From Kribbella sp. NBC_01245 (lineage in GTDB: Bacteria; Actinomycetota; Actinomycetes; Propionibacteriales; Kribbellaceae): a DNA stretch of 64,000 nt. Every line of letters starts with the position of its first letter. Position 1 is the stretch's first letter. The notes below the pieces were generated by a model. It saw nothing but the letters and a program-made list of their open reading frames with translations. It had not been told where the DNA came from and ran no database searches. Below are positions 56,442 to 64,000 of this stretch, piece after piece. Location of the stretch: assembly GCF_036226525.1 (NCBI RefSeq), contig NZ_CP108487.1:3348001-3412000 (forward strand), in the 5' to 3' direction. The position numbers and the translations under genes are program-made.

Positions 56442-58034
56442 TTAGGGGAGGCCGAGGTGGCGGTAGCGGGTGTGGCGGGTGGTGGTGCGGGATGACGGGG
56501 TTTGGGTGGTGAGGTGGTGGAGTTCGTGTTCTAGGGCTTGGCCTAGGCGGAGGCAGAAGGGTTTGGGTTCGTCGGCGGCGTCGGGGTGTTCGGGGATTAC
56601 GCGGTCGACGATGCCGTGGGCCAGGAGGTCGGCGGAGCGTACGCCTTGGGCGGCGGCCATTTCGGGAGCGTGGGCGGTGTCTCGCCAGACGATGGCGCTC
56701 GCGCCTTCCGGAGGTAGTGGCGAGAGCCAGCCGTGCAAGGCGGCGAGGACGCGGTCGGCTGGTACCAGGGCCAGCGCGGCACCGCCCGTACCTTGGCCGA
56801 GCAGTACCGAGACGGTGGGCGCCTCGAGGGTGACGAGTTCGGCGAGGCAGCGGGCGATTTCGCCGGCCATACCGCCTTCCTCGGCGGCTTGGGATAGCGC
56901 GCCACCTGGCGTGTCGATGATCGTCACGAGGGGCAGACCGAGTTCGGCCGCAAGTCGCATCCCGCGCCGCGCTTCGCGCAACGCCGCCGGCCCCATCGGC
57001 TCCAGCTCGGTTTGGGCGCGGCGGTCTTGGCCTAGGACTACGCAAGGGGCTGTGCCGAAGCGGGCGAGGGCCAGGAGTAGGCCGGGATCGGTTTCGCCTT
57101 GGCCGGTTCCATTCAGTGGTACGACGTTGTTGGCCGCGTAACGCAGCAATTGGCATACGCCGGGGCGATCCAGTCGACGGGAGATCGTGATCGAGTCCCA
57201 CGCCGGTATGTCGGGGAGTTCCTCCTGCGGCAAGTCCTCAAGAGACGGCCCGCCGCCGCGCGGACCCATCAGGACCGAAAGCGCCTTATCCGCAACGGCT
57301 GCGAGCGCCTCGGGTGGTTGGACCGCGTCGACGATGCCGTGGCGGTAGAGGTTCTCAGCGACCTGCACGCCTTTGGGGAACGGCTCGTCATAGAGCGCCT
57401 CGTACACCCGCGGTCCGAGGAAGCCGATCATCGCGCCGGGTTCGGCCACGGTCACATGCCCGAGCGATCCCCACGAGGCGAAAACGCCGCCGGTGGTGGG
57501 ATGGCGGAGATACACGAGGTACGGCAGGCCCGCCGCCTTGTGCCGGGCGACGGCGGCCGCGATCTTCACCATCTGGAGGAACGCGACCGTACCCTCCTGC
57601 ATCCGCGTACCACCCGACGCCGTTGCCGCGAGCAACGGTAGGCCTTCCGCGGTGGCGCGTTCGACGGCAGTCACGAGGCGTTCGGCCGCGGCCACGCCGA
57701 TCGAACCGGCGAGAAATCCGAACTCGCAAGCGACCACCGCCACCCGGCGCCCACGCAGCAGCCCCTCCCCCGTGATCACCGACTCGTCCAACCCGGTCCG
57801 CTCCCGCGCCGCCGCCAACTCAACGCCATACCGCGCCGAAGCGTCATACCGGTCCGACGCGTCGGACCGTGTGGATACGCCAGACCCCGCCGAAGCGACG
57901 GCTCCGGACGACGCGGCGGACGCGGGCGGAGCGGCGGAGCGGGTGTCAGTTGGTACGGCGACGAGGGGTGTGTCCCAGCGGGTGAAGTCGTCGAGGACTA
58001 GGTCAAGGAGGGCGGACGCGCTCAGGCGATCCAT
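56442..58034 (-). CDS. Fused beta/alpha carboxyltransferase (acyl-CoA carboxylase / malonyl decarboxylase type)
   Basis: A 530-residue cytosolic protein. The first half is an AccD-like crotonase-fold domain (ATASGGTRMQEGTVAFLQMVK; HPTTGGVFASWGSLGHVTVAEPGAMIGFLGPRV). The second is AccA-like (GMRLAAELGLPLVTIIDTPGGALSQAAEEGGMAGEIA; LGQGTGGAALALVPADRV). The N-terminal zinc ribbon of AccD is absent and replaced by a repetitive Ser/Ala/Asp linker (residues ~30-70). No biotin carboxylase or carrier gene is nearby. With a MatC-like carrier and a CoA-transferase in the same operon, it may act on malonyl-CoA. The linker DNA includes a 20-bp perfect palindrome. Confidence 0.82.
   Translation of the reverse strand: MDRLSASALLDLVLDDFTRWDTPLVAVPTDTRSAAPPASAASSGAVASAGSGVSTRSDASDRYDASARYGVELAAARERTGLDESVITGEGLLRGRRVAVVACEFGFLAGSIGVAAAERLVTAVERATAEGLPLLAATASGGTRMQEGTVAFLQMVKIAAAVARHKAAGLPYLVYLRHPTTGGVFASWGSLGHVTVAEPGAMIGFLGPRVYEALYDEPFPKGVQVAENLYRHGIVDAVQPPEALAAVADKALSVLMGPRGGGPSLEDLPQEELPDIPAWDSITISRRLDRPGVCQLLRYAANNVVPLNGTGQGETDPGLLLALARFGTAPCVVLGQDRRAQTELEPMGPAALREARRGMRLAAELGLPLVTIIDTPGGALSQAAEEGGMAGEIARCLAELVTLEAPTVSVLLGQGTGGAALALVPADRVLAALHGWLSPLPPEGASAIVWRDTAHAPEMAAAQGVRSADLLAHGIVDRVIPEHPDAADEPKPFCLRLGQALEHELHHLTTQTPSSRTTTRHTRYRHLGLP
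57850..57869. repeat. 20-bp perfect palindrome within the carboxyltransferase linker
   Basis: CGGTCCGACG is followed by its complement inside the coding sequence for the repetitive linker. It lies in an 18-bp imperfect tandem repeat encoding DASDRY / DASARY. Confidence 0.65.
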
Positions 58035-59182
58035 GCGCGGACCTCCTGCTCATCCCCGTTAAGCAAGGGCGGTGCCGCATGCGCGGTCCGCGTCGTCTCG
58101 GCGCCACTGGAATCGAAGAAGCGCAACGGCGGCCCCGGCAGGGTGAGCGTCCCAGCCGACGCGTGGTCGACGTCGATCAGCAAACCCTGCGACCGCGTCT
58201 GCTCCCACTCGTACACCTCATCGAGCCGCCGCACCTTGCCCGCCGGTACGCCGATCTCCGCCAGCCTCGCCAACAACGCCTCCGCAGACCAATCCGCAAA
58301 GGACTTCTCGATCAGCGCGATCACCTCATCCCGAGCACCAACGCGCTCGGAGTTGGTCGCAAACGCGGCCGGGTCCAACCCGAAGCCCGCGCAGAACCGC
58401 TCCCACAACCCCTCGCTCCCAACAGCGATCTGCACCGCGCCATCGCGGCAGCGGAACAACCCGTACGGCGCGATCGACGGATGGTGGTTGCCCTGGGCAA
58501 CGCCCACCTCGCCCGCCACCGTCCACCGCGTGCCCTGGAAGGCGTGTACGCCGACGATGCTCGCCAGCAACGACGTACGGACGACTTGGCCGCGACCCGT
58601 TCGCTCCCGTTCATACAAGGCGGCCAGTACGCCGTACGCGCCGTACATCCCAGCGAGCAGATCCCCGATCGGTACGCCGACGCGCTGCGGGTCATCCGGC
58701 CCCGGCCCAGTGAGCGACATCAGGCCGGCCTCGCCCTGCGCGATCTGGTCATACCCGGCGCGGCCGCCCTCCGGCCCGTCGTGCCCGAAGCCGCTGATCG
58801 ACAGGATGACCAGGCGCGGGTTCAACTCGAGCAGCCGCTCGGCGGGGAACCCGAGGCGATCGAGTACGCCGGTGCGGAAGTTCTCCAGCAGCACATCCGC
58901 CTTGAGAACAAGGGCTTCCAGCGTTTCCCGGCCGTCGTCGGACTTGAGGTCGAGCGCGATCGACTGCTTGTTCCGATTGCACGACAGGAAGTACGTCGAC
59001 TCACGGCCGCCATCCGGCGTCGCCACGAACGGCGGACCCCAGCCGCGCGTGTCATCGCCGGTACCAGGCGTCTCGACCTTGATCACCCGTGCACCGAGAT
59101 CGCCGAGCATCATGCCCGCGTGCGGCCCGGCCAAGGCCCTGGTCAGATCGACCACGGTCACGCCGTCGAGCGGACCCGTCAC
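58022..59182 (-). CDS. Family III (CaiB/BaiF) acyl-CoA transferase
   Basis: A 386-residue CoA-transferase. The start is GTG 59182, overlapping the carrier stop (GTGA) and opening with PLDGVTVVDLTRALAGPHAGMMLGDLGARVIKVE, the usual family III N-terminus; the longer frame upstream is not protein-like. Further motifs are FLSCNRNKQSIALDLKS and RAGYDQIAQGEAGLMSLTG, the latter placing the catalytic Asp (YDQ). It moves CoA between carboxylic acids. Between a dicarboxylate carrier and a carboxyltransferase, a malonate- or related diacid-activating role is likely. Confidence 0.9.
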   Translation of the reverse strand: MTGPLDGVTVVDLTRALAGPHAGMMLGDLGARVIKVETPGTGDDTRGWGPPFVATPDGGRESTYFLSCNRNKQSIALDLKSDDGRETLEALVLKADVLLENFRTGVLDRLGFPAERLLELNPRLVILSISGFGHDGPEGGRAGYDQIAQGEAGLMSLTGPGPDDPQRVGVPIGDLLAGMYGAYGVLAALYERERTGRGQVVRTSLLASIVGVHAFQGTRWTVAGEVGVAQGNHHPSIAPYGLFRCRDGAVQIAVGSEGLWERFCAGFGLDPAAFATNSERVGARDEVIALIEKSFADWSAEALLARLAEIGVPAGKVRRLDEVYEWEQTRSQGLLIDVDHASAGTLTLPGPPLRFFDSSGAETTRTAHAAPPLLNGDEQEVRAWIA

Positions 59183-60546
59183 GGCAGTGCTCCGGGCAGG
59201 ACCAGCACCGTCCACGTCAGGATCGGCGCGACCACGACGATCGTCATTCCCCAGATCATCAGCTTCTTGAACACGACATCGCGTTGATCGAGATCGGAGT
59301 TCGCGACGACCAGTGCGCCATTGGTGGAGAACGGGCTGCAGTCGACGACCGAGGACGAGATGGCGAGGGCGACCACCAGGCCCACCACGCCGACCTGCCC
59401 GGTCTGCAGGAACGGAACCGCCAACGGGATCAGCGCGCCGAGGATGCCTGTGGTGGACGCGAACGCCGAGACCACCGCGCCGATGAGACAGATCAGGAAG
59501 GCCGCCAGCAAAGGCGATCCGACCTCGGCCACGCTGTCGCCGAGCCACTTGACCGTGCCCTGATCCTCCAGCAGCGAGACGTACGTGACGATGCCGCCGA
59601 TCAGCAAGACGGTTCCCCAGCTGATCTTGTCGACCGCGCCACGTGCCGCCGACGGGAAGATCAACGTCAGTGCAACCGCGACGGCCAGCGCCAGGAAGCC
59701 GACGTCTAGGTCGAAGATCAGGGCGCCCGCGGCCAACGTGACCAGGCCGACCAACGTCATCGCGCGCTGCGGGTCGAGCCGGAGCCGGTCATCCGCAGGC
59801 TCATCGGCAGGACCGGGACCGCCGAGGCCGCGCTCGACCGCCGCGCCGGGCGTCCCGGTCACTGGGGCGCGAGTGGCCGCCGTACTGGTCTCAGCCGCGA
59901 CAGTCGCGACGGCAACCACCTCGTCCTCATCGCGCCCGCGGCGGATCAGGTCGCGGCCGCCGAGCAGGATGAAGGCAGTCAGGCAGATGATCAGGGACGC
60001 GACCAGCGATCCGCCGAACAGGACGGCGGCATTGCTCTCCAGGTTGCTCTTCTCGACCACGCCGTTGGTGATCGCGCCGAAGATGCCGATCGGCGAGAAG
60101 CTGCCGGCCGTCGCACCCTGAACCACCATCAGGCCCATCAACACGGGGTTGATCCGGTAGCGCGCGGCGAAGCCCATCGCGATCGGCGCCACGATCGCGA
60201 CCGCCGCCGGGCTGACCGCGCCGATGCTGGTCACCAGGGCGCAGACGAAGAACATCACCCACGGCACCAGCGCGACCCGGCCGCGGACCAGCCCGACCGA
60301 GGCCTGGACGATCCAGTCGACCGTGCCGTTGTTCTTGGCTAGCGCGAACAGGTAGGTGACACCCACCAGGATCACGAACAGGTTCGCCGGGAAACCGCCG
60401 AGCACGTCGGCCGCCTCCACGCCGTACGCGGTGGTGCCGACCACGAACGCGGCGACCAGCGCGAGGGCGCCCATGTTCACCGATCGCACGCTGGCGATCA
60501 GGAACACGAGGACCAGGACTATCAAAGCGATGACTTCGGTGGACAT
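59179..60546 (-). CDS. MatC-like dicarboxylate (malonate) carrier
   Basis: A 455-residue membrane protein with ~12 hydrophobic segments and a central charged loop (~205-260, EDEVVAVATVAAETSTAATRAP). The N-terminal part (NMGALALVAAFVVGTTAYGVEAADVLGGFPANLFVILVGVTYLFALAKNNGT) matches the MatC_N pattern, and the duplicated SLC13-like signatures SIGAVSPAAVAIVAP and SSVVDCSPFSTNGALVVAN are present. MatC proteins import malonate. First gene of the operon and divergent from a GntR regulator. Confidence 0.87.
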   Translation of the reverse strand: MSTEVIALIVLVLVFLIASVRSVNMGALALVAAFVVGTTAYGVEAADVLGGFPANLFVILVGVTYLFALAKNNGTVDWIVQASVGLVRGRVALVPWVMFFVCALVTSIGAVSPAAVAIVAPIAMGFAARYRINPVLMGLMVVQGATAGSFSPIGIFGAITNGVVEKSNLESNAAVLFGGSLVASLIICLTAFILLGGRDLIRRGRDEDEVVAVATVAAETSTAATRAPVTGTPGAAVERGLGGPGPADEPADDRLRLDPQRAMTLVGLVTLAAGALIFDLDVGFLALAVAVALTLIFPSAARGAVDKISWGTVLLIGGIVTYVSLLEDQGTVKWLGDSVAEVGSPLLAAFLICLIGAVVSAFASTTGILGALIPLAVPFLQTGQVGVVGLVVALAISSSVVDCSPFSTNGALVVANSDLDQRDVVFKKLMIWGMTIVVVAPILTWTVLVLPGALP

Positions 60547-60585
60547 GACAACACCTCGCGGTCAGAATCGGATTGGCCTAGCCTC

Positions 60586-60601
60586 TTGGCCACTGAGCCA
60601 A
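60586..60601. promoter_or_regulatory. Candidate GntR operator TTGGC-N6-GCCAA
   Basis: A 5-bp inverted repeat with 6-bp spacer lies between the divergent MatC-like and GntR genes, 14 bp before the GntR start. GntR/FadR operators often have this form. Inferred from position. Confidence 0.45.
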
Positions 60602-60614
60602 CTGTCAATAGGCT

Positions 60615-61229
60615 GTGCCAGTGAGCAAGCCGGAAAGCCCCAGCCCGGGTCCGTTACAACGGCCCCGGCTGTACGAACAACTCGCGGACCACATCGCCGC
60701 GTTCATCGACGCGCAGGGCCTGTCCCCTGGCGACCGCCTACCGCCCGAACGGCGCCTGGCGGCCGAGCTGGGAGTGAGCCGTGCGACGCTCAGCCGCGCC
60801 CTGGTCGCGCTCGAGGTGCAGGGCCGGGTCGAGGTGCAGCACGGCAACGGCGCGGTGGTGCGCGACCCGAATGCTGTCGCCTGGCCGTTCGAGAGCCGCG
60901 ACCCGACATCGATCGCGCTGGCCCGCGAAGCCGTCATGGCCGGCCTCGCCCGGGACGCGGCAGCGCATCCCGACCGGAGTCTGCGCATCGCCTTGCTCGG
61001 CCCCGACGGCCGAAAACCTCAGTTGGCCGAGGTCTGGCGCTGCGTCCGGCGACTGGCCGGTACGTCGCTACTCGCCGAACTGGACGACGTCCTCGCCCCC
61101 GCCACCAATTCGCCCGACACCCCGCTCCAGCGCGAACGGGCAGCGGCCCTCGCGAAGGCGATCGTCGCCGGAAACGGCCAACTGGCCTCAACCGTCTGCC
61201 ACCGCATGCTCACGGGAGAGCCAGACTGA
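60615..61229 (+). CDS. GntR family transcriptional regulator
   Basis: A 204-residue repressor. The GntR HTH is complete (LYEQLADHIAAFIDAQGLSPGDRLPPERRLAAELGVSRATLSRAL, residues ~19-63). The C-terminal domain is short (~120 residues) and helical. GTG 60615 or GTG 60621 could start it; neither has a strong ribosome site. Divergent from the carrier/CoA-transferase/carboxyltransferase operon, it is the likely regulator, responding to a carboxylic acid or its CoA ester. A perfect hairpin begins 5 bp after its stop. Confidence 0.88.
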   Translation: MPVSKPESPSPGPLQRPRLYEQLADHIAAFIDAQGLSPGDRLPPERRLAAELGVSRATLSRALVALEVQGRVEVQHGNGAVVRDPNAVAWPFESRDPTSIALAREAVMAGLARDAAAHPDRSLRIALLGPDGRKPQLAEVWRCVRRLAGTSLLAELDDVLAPATNSPDTPLQRERAAALAKAIVAGNGQLASTVCHRMLTGEPD

Positions 61230-61234
61230 GCCTT

Positions 61235-61333
61235 CCTTTTCATTCATTCGTCGGAATCCGCCCTCGCTCAGCACAGCGGACCTGCACAGGTCCGCGGTGG
61301 TCGAGGGCGGATTCCGACGAATGAATGAAAAGG
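61235..61333. repeat. Perfect 32-bp inverted repeat, family A variant
   Basis: Arms 61235-61266 and 61302-61333 are exact reverse complements (CCTTTTCATTCATTCGTCGG...). The 35-bp loop contains CGGACCTG-CA-CAGGTCCG, a second perfect hairpin. Sister of 56183-56279. Its position 5 bp after the GntR stop would let it act as terminator. Confidence 0.9.
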
Positions 61334-61407
61334 AAACCGGACAATGGGTGTCGTATATACCTCGCGAGAGTGGGTGTCATCACCGAATCGATCGAGGAGA
61401 CACCCTG

Positions 61408-61983
61408 ATGAGCACCACCACCGATCCCCGCCCCGGCTTCGCCCTTGCCCTCGACCAGGCGGGCCGCATCATCGACGCGGTCGACCCGTCGCAATACGGC
61501 CTGCCCACACCGTGCGACGACTACGACGTACAGACCCTGCTCGGGCACTTCATCGCCGTCATCCGGCGGATCGACCTCGCCCTGAACGGCGGCATTCCGA
61601 TGGAGCTCCCGACCGTCGTCACCGGTATCGACGACTACCCGGCCGAGTGGAAGACCGGCCGCGAGGCACTCGACCACACTCTCGCGCCGGACGACGTACT
61701 CGCCCGAACCTGCACGTTGCCCTGGGGCGTCGCACCGGGCGCGGCCGCGATCGGCGGCTACACGGCCGAGTTGACCACCCACGGCTGGGACCTCGCGACC
61801 GCGATCGGCCGCACGGACCTACTCAACGAAGACCTCGCGCGCGCCTGCCTCCCGATGATCCGCCAGTTCTTACCGGCGGACCCGCGCGGCGGACCCATCC
61901 CGTTCGCCCCGGTGGTCGACGTACCGGCGGATGCTCCGGTGTACGACCAGCTGGCCGGCTGGATGGGCCGCAACCCGCGCTAA
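61408..61983 (+). CDS. TIGR03086 family (DinB/maleylpyruvate isomerase N-like) protein
   Basis: A 191-residue protein starting at ATG 61408 with GAGGAGA upstream. It has the four-helix DinB-like fold of the mycothiol-dependent maleylpyruvate isomerase N-terminal family: LPTPCDDYDVQTLLGHFIAVIRRI near residue 32, AIGGYTAELTTHGWDLATAIGR near 112. Family proteins bind metal and may use mycothiol; function here unknown. It stands alone between the GntR gene and the convergent SDR gene. Confidence 0.85.
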   Translation: MSTTTDPRPGFALALDQAGRIIDAVDPSQYGLPTPCDDYDVQTLLGHFIAVIRRIDLALNGGIPMELPTVVTGIDDYPAEWKTGREALDHTLAPDDVLARTCTLPWGVAPGAAAIGGYTAELTTHGWDLATAIGRTDLLNEDLARACLPMIRQFLPADPRGGPIPFAPVVDVPADAPVYDQLAGWMGRNPR

Positions 61984-61985
61984 AG

Positions 61986-62744
61986 CTAGACCAGCCCGCC
62001 GGTCAGCGTGACGCCACCATCAACGGTGATCGTCTGCCCGGTAAGCCAGCCGGCCTCGTCGGAGAGCAGGAACCACACCAGCCCGGAGATGTCGTCCGGC
62101 GTACCCAGCCTCTTCATCGGGTACGTCGCGGCGACCTCCTTCTCGCGCCCCTCGAACAAGGCGCCGGCGAACTTGGTCTTCACCACCGCGGGCGCGACCG
62201 CGTTGACCCGGATCGTCGGCGCCAGCTCCATCGCCAGCTCGGCCGTGACCCGGCTGAGCATGGCCTTGGTAGCGCCGTACCAGCCGATGCCCGGCGACGG
62301 CTTGAGCCCAGCGATCGAGGACAGGTTCACCACCGCACCACCGTTGGCGCCCATCCACGCGTTCCGGCAGGCCTTCACCCAGGCGATCGTGGCCAGCACG
62401 TTGGTGTCGACCATCTTCGCCGCCACCTCGGGCTCGATGTCGAGCAACGACCCATAGATCGGGTTGATCCCGGTGTTGTTGACCAGGAAATCGACCGAGC
62501 CGAACTTGGCGACGGCACCCGCGACCACGCTGGCCCGGTGCGCCGGATCGGCCGCCTTACCCGCGAAGGCGATCGCGTTCTCCGGGCCGAGCGCCTCGAC
62601 CGCCTGGTCGAGGGTCTCCTGGGTCCGGCCGGTGATCACCACCTTCGCGCCGTCGGCGACGAGCCGGTGCGCGATCGCCAGCCCGATCCCCCGGGAGGCG
62701 CCGGTGATGATCGCGGTCCGGCCCTTCATCGTCGAAACGGGCAT
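61986..62744 (-). CDS. SDR family oxidoreductase (3-hydroxyacyl-CoA/3-oxoacyl reductase-like)
   Basis: A 252-residue SDR with TGASRGIG at ~13-20, NNTG (usually NNAG) near 90, Ser in VNLSSIAGLKPS, YGATK near 155 and a C-terminal GQTITVDGGVTLTGG. The ATG overlaps the thiolase stop (TGATG), so it is coupled to that gene. The pair resembles beta-oxidation or acetoacetyl-CoA reduction steps. Its stop lies 2 bp from the convergent TIGR03086 stop. Confidence 0.9.
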   Translation of the reverse strand: MPVSTMKGRTAIITGASRGIGLAIAHRLVADGAKVVITGRTQETLDQAVEALGPENAIAFAGKAADPAHRASVVAGAVAKFGSVDFLVNNTGINPIYGSLLDIEPEVAAKMVDTNVLATIAWVKACRNAWMGANGGAVVNLSSIAGLKPSPGIGWYGATKAMLSRVTAELAMELAPTIRVNAVAPAVVKTKFAGALFEGREKEVAATYPMKRLGTPDDISGLVWFLLSDEAGWLTGQTITVDGGVTLTGGLV

Positions 62745-63964
62745 CAGCTCAGACGCTCGAGAATGATCGCCATACCCTGACCGCCGCCGACGCACATGGT
62801 CTCCAGACCGAACTGCTTGTCGTCGGTCTGCATCCCGTTGATCAGCGTGGTCATGATGCGCGCGCCGGTCGAGCCGAACGGGTGACCAAGAGCGATCGCG
62901 CCACCGTGCACGTTCAGCTTGCTCTCGTCGATGCCGAGCTCGCGGGCCGAGGCGATCACCTGGACCGCGAAGGCCTCGTTGATCTCGACCAGGTCGATGT
63001 CGCCGATGCTCATCCCCGCACGGGCCAGCGCCTGCTTGGTGGCGTCGACCGGGCCGAGGCCCATGATCTCCGGGGACAGACCGCTGACACCGGTGCTGAC
63101 GATGCGCGCCAGCGGGGTGAGGCCGAGCTCGCGAGCCTTGGTATCGCTCATGATCACGACCGCGGCGGCGCCGTCGTTCAGCGGGCAGCAGTTGCCGGCG
63201 GTCACGGTGCCGTCGGGGCGGAAGACCGGCTGCAGCTGGCTGACCTTCTCCAGCCGGGTGCCGGCGCGAGGACCGTCGTCGGTGCTCACGACCGTGCCGT
63301 CGGGCAGCGTGATCGGGGTGATCTCGCGAGCGAAGAAGCCGTTGTTGATCGACTCCTCGGCGAGGTTCTGCGAGCGAACACCGAAGATGTCCTGCTCCTC
63401 GCGGCTGATCCCGCGCAGCGTGGCGACGTTCTCCGCGGTCTGGCCCATCGAGATGTAGACGTCCGGGATCTGACCGTCGGCGCGCGGGTCGTGCCAGGTC
63501 TCGTTGGTCTCGGCGTACTTCAGCGTGCGCTGCTGCGCCTCGGCGAAGAGCTCGTTCTGCGAGCTGGGGTCGTCCACGCCGGCCGAGCCGAAGCTCTTGT
63601 AGCGCGAAACGCACTCGACGCCCGCGCTGACGAAGATGTCGCCCTCACCGGCCTTGATCGCGTGGAACGCCATCCGCGCGGTCTGCACCGAAGACGCGCA
63701 GAACCGGTTGACCGTGGTGGCCGGCGTCGAATCCCAGCCGAGCTGTACGGCGATGCGGCGCGCCATGTTGCCGCTGTGCTCCTCGTGCGGCTCGGCGCAA
63801 CCGACGGCGACGTCGTCCACCTGATCGCCGGTCAGGCCGATCTTGTCCATCGCGGCCTGGATCACCTGCACGGACAGGTCGTCCGGCCGGATGTCCTTCA
63901 GCGAGCCCTTGTAGGCGCGGCCGATCGGCGAGCGCGAGGTCGAGACGATAACTGCTTCAGGCAT
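62744..63964 (-). CDS. Acetyl-CoA C-acyltransferase (thiolase)
   Basis: A 406-residue type I thiolase. Nucleophile Cys is in NRFCASSVQTARMA (~residue 90); the later motifs are NEAFAVQ, GGAIALGHPFGSTGAR with the active His and ETMCVGGGQGMA with the second Cys. It splits 3-ketoacyl-CoA (FadA-like) or condenses acetyl-CoA. AAAAGGAC precedes ATG 63964. The complete gene lies within the window. Co-translated with the SDR gene downstream. Confidence 0.94.
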   Translation of the reverse strand: MPEAVIVSTSRSPIGRAYKGSLKDIRPDDLSVQVIQAAMDKIGLTGDQVDDVAVGCAEPHEEHSGNMARRIAVQLGWDSTPATTVNRFCASSVQTARMAFHAIKAGEGDIFVSAGVECVSRYKSFGSAGVDDPSSQNELFAEAQQRTLKYAETNETWHDPRADGQIPDVYISMGQTAENVATLRGISREEQDIFGVRSQNLAEESINNGFFAREITPITLPDGTVVSTDDGPRAGTRLEKVSQLQPVFRPDGTVTAGNCCPLNDGAAAVVIMSDTKARELGLTPLARIVSTGVSGLSPEIMGLGPVDATKQALARAGMSIGDIDLVEINEAFAVQVIASARELGIDESKLNVHGGAIALGHPFGSTGARIMTTLINGMQTDDKQFGLETMCVGGGQGMAIILERLS

Positions 63965-64000
63965 GTCCTTTTCCCTTTTCTACAAGGAGTTTTAGAGACC

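Noticed and set aside
59183..59548. N-terminal extension of the CoA-transferase frame
   Set aside because: It lies over the MatC-like gene in another frame and does not resemble protein. The family N-terminus begins at GTG 59182.
1..64000. tRNA, rRNA or riboswitch genes
   Set aside because: No cloverleaf, rRNA-like stretch or known riboswitch core was recognised by eye. A covariance search was not possible.

Overview
The window is high-GC actinobacterial DNA with GTG and TTG starts and many 4-bp ATGA/GTGA overlaps. Genes for cyclic glucotetraose metabolism, pectin degradation, a CBM35-rich secretome and MSMEG-style lipid enzymes point to Kribbella (Propionibacteriales) or a close relative. 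That assignment is inferred from gene content. No rRNA, tRNA, CRISPR array, phage or transposase gene was recognised.

Layout. (1) 0.1-5.8 kb: a TetR regulator faces an MFS exporter and a two-gene heterodimeric ABC exporter. It ends at a 32-bp perfect palindrome shared with a convergent SDR gene. (2) 6.6-8.4 kb: gene-free DNA made of nested inverted repeats. (3) 8.4-27.1 kb: a locus for making and using cyclobis-(1->6)-alpha-nigerosyl (CNN, cycloalternan). Two secreted GH31 enzymes (with CBM20 and CBM35) and a ROK regulator lie on the minus strand. On the plus strand are ROK - MalF - MalG - binding protein - GH15 - cytosolic GH31. An AT-richer island at 15.9-19.6 kb separates the halves; it holds a GNAT, a GT-A-like protein, an HTH sensor-like regulator and small proteins. 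(4) 27.2-37.6 kb: a third ROK regulator and a pectin/rhamnogalacturonan operon (GH29-like, GH28, GH27, a PQQ sugar dehydrogenase and GH105). Three consecutive products carry CBM35. (5) 37.6-49.6 kb: mixed housekeeping and secreted genes (DUF5130, M15-like peptidase, AA10 LPMO, MalQ, MscS, OsmC, truncated haemoglobin, thioesterases, FabG-like SDR, MaoC hydratase, GH39-like enzyme). (6) 49.6-55.9 kb: tandem GNAT paralogues, two ABC-2 type ATPase/permease pairs and a WYL regulator. (7) 56.4-61.2 kb: a MatC-like carrier, a family III CoA-transferase and a fused beta/alpha carboxyltransferase, divergent from a GntR regulator. (8) 61.4-64 kb: a TIGR03086 protein, then SDR and thiolase.

How the genes work together. 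In the CNN locus, starch is remodelled outside the cell into a cyclic tetrasaccharide. The ABC importer takes it up, cytosolic GH31 opens it to isomaltose and GH15 releases glucose, all under local ROK control. In the pectin operon, secreted CBM35-tagged enzymes trim galacturonan and side chains, and GH105 removes unsaturated uronate.

The most unusual feature is non-coding. A modular family of palindromic intergenic repeats shares the core ATTCGTCSGAATCCGCCC. Near-complete ~285-bp modules sit at 6.9, 8.1 and 47 kb, with partial copies at 28.5-28.8 and 47.5 kb. Two perfect long hairpins at 56.2 and 61.3 kb use a variant of the same core. A second repeat family flanks the 56.2 kb hairpin in inverted orientation and is also translated as the N-terminal leader of the GH27 enzyme.
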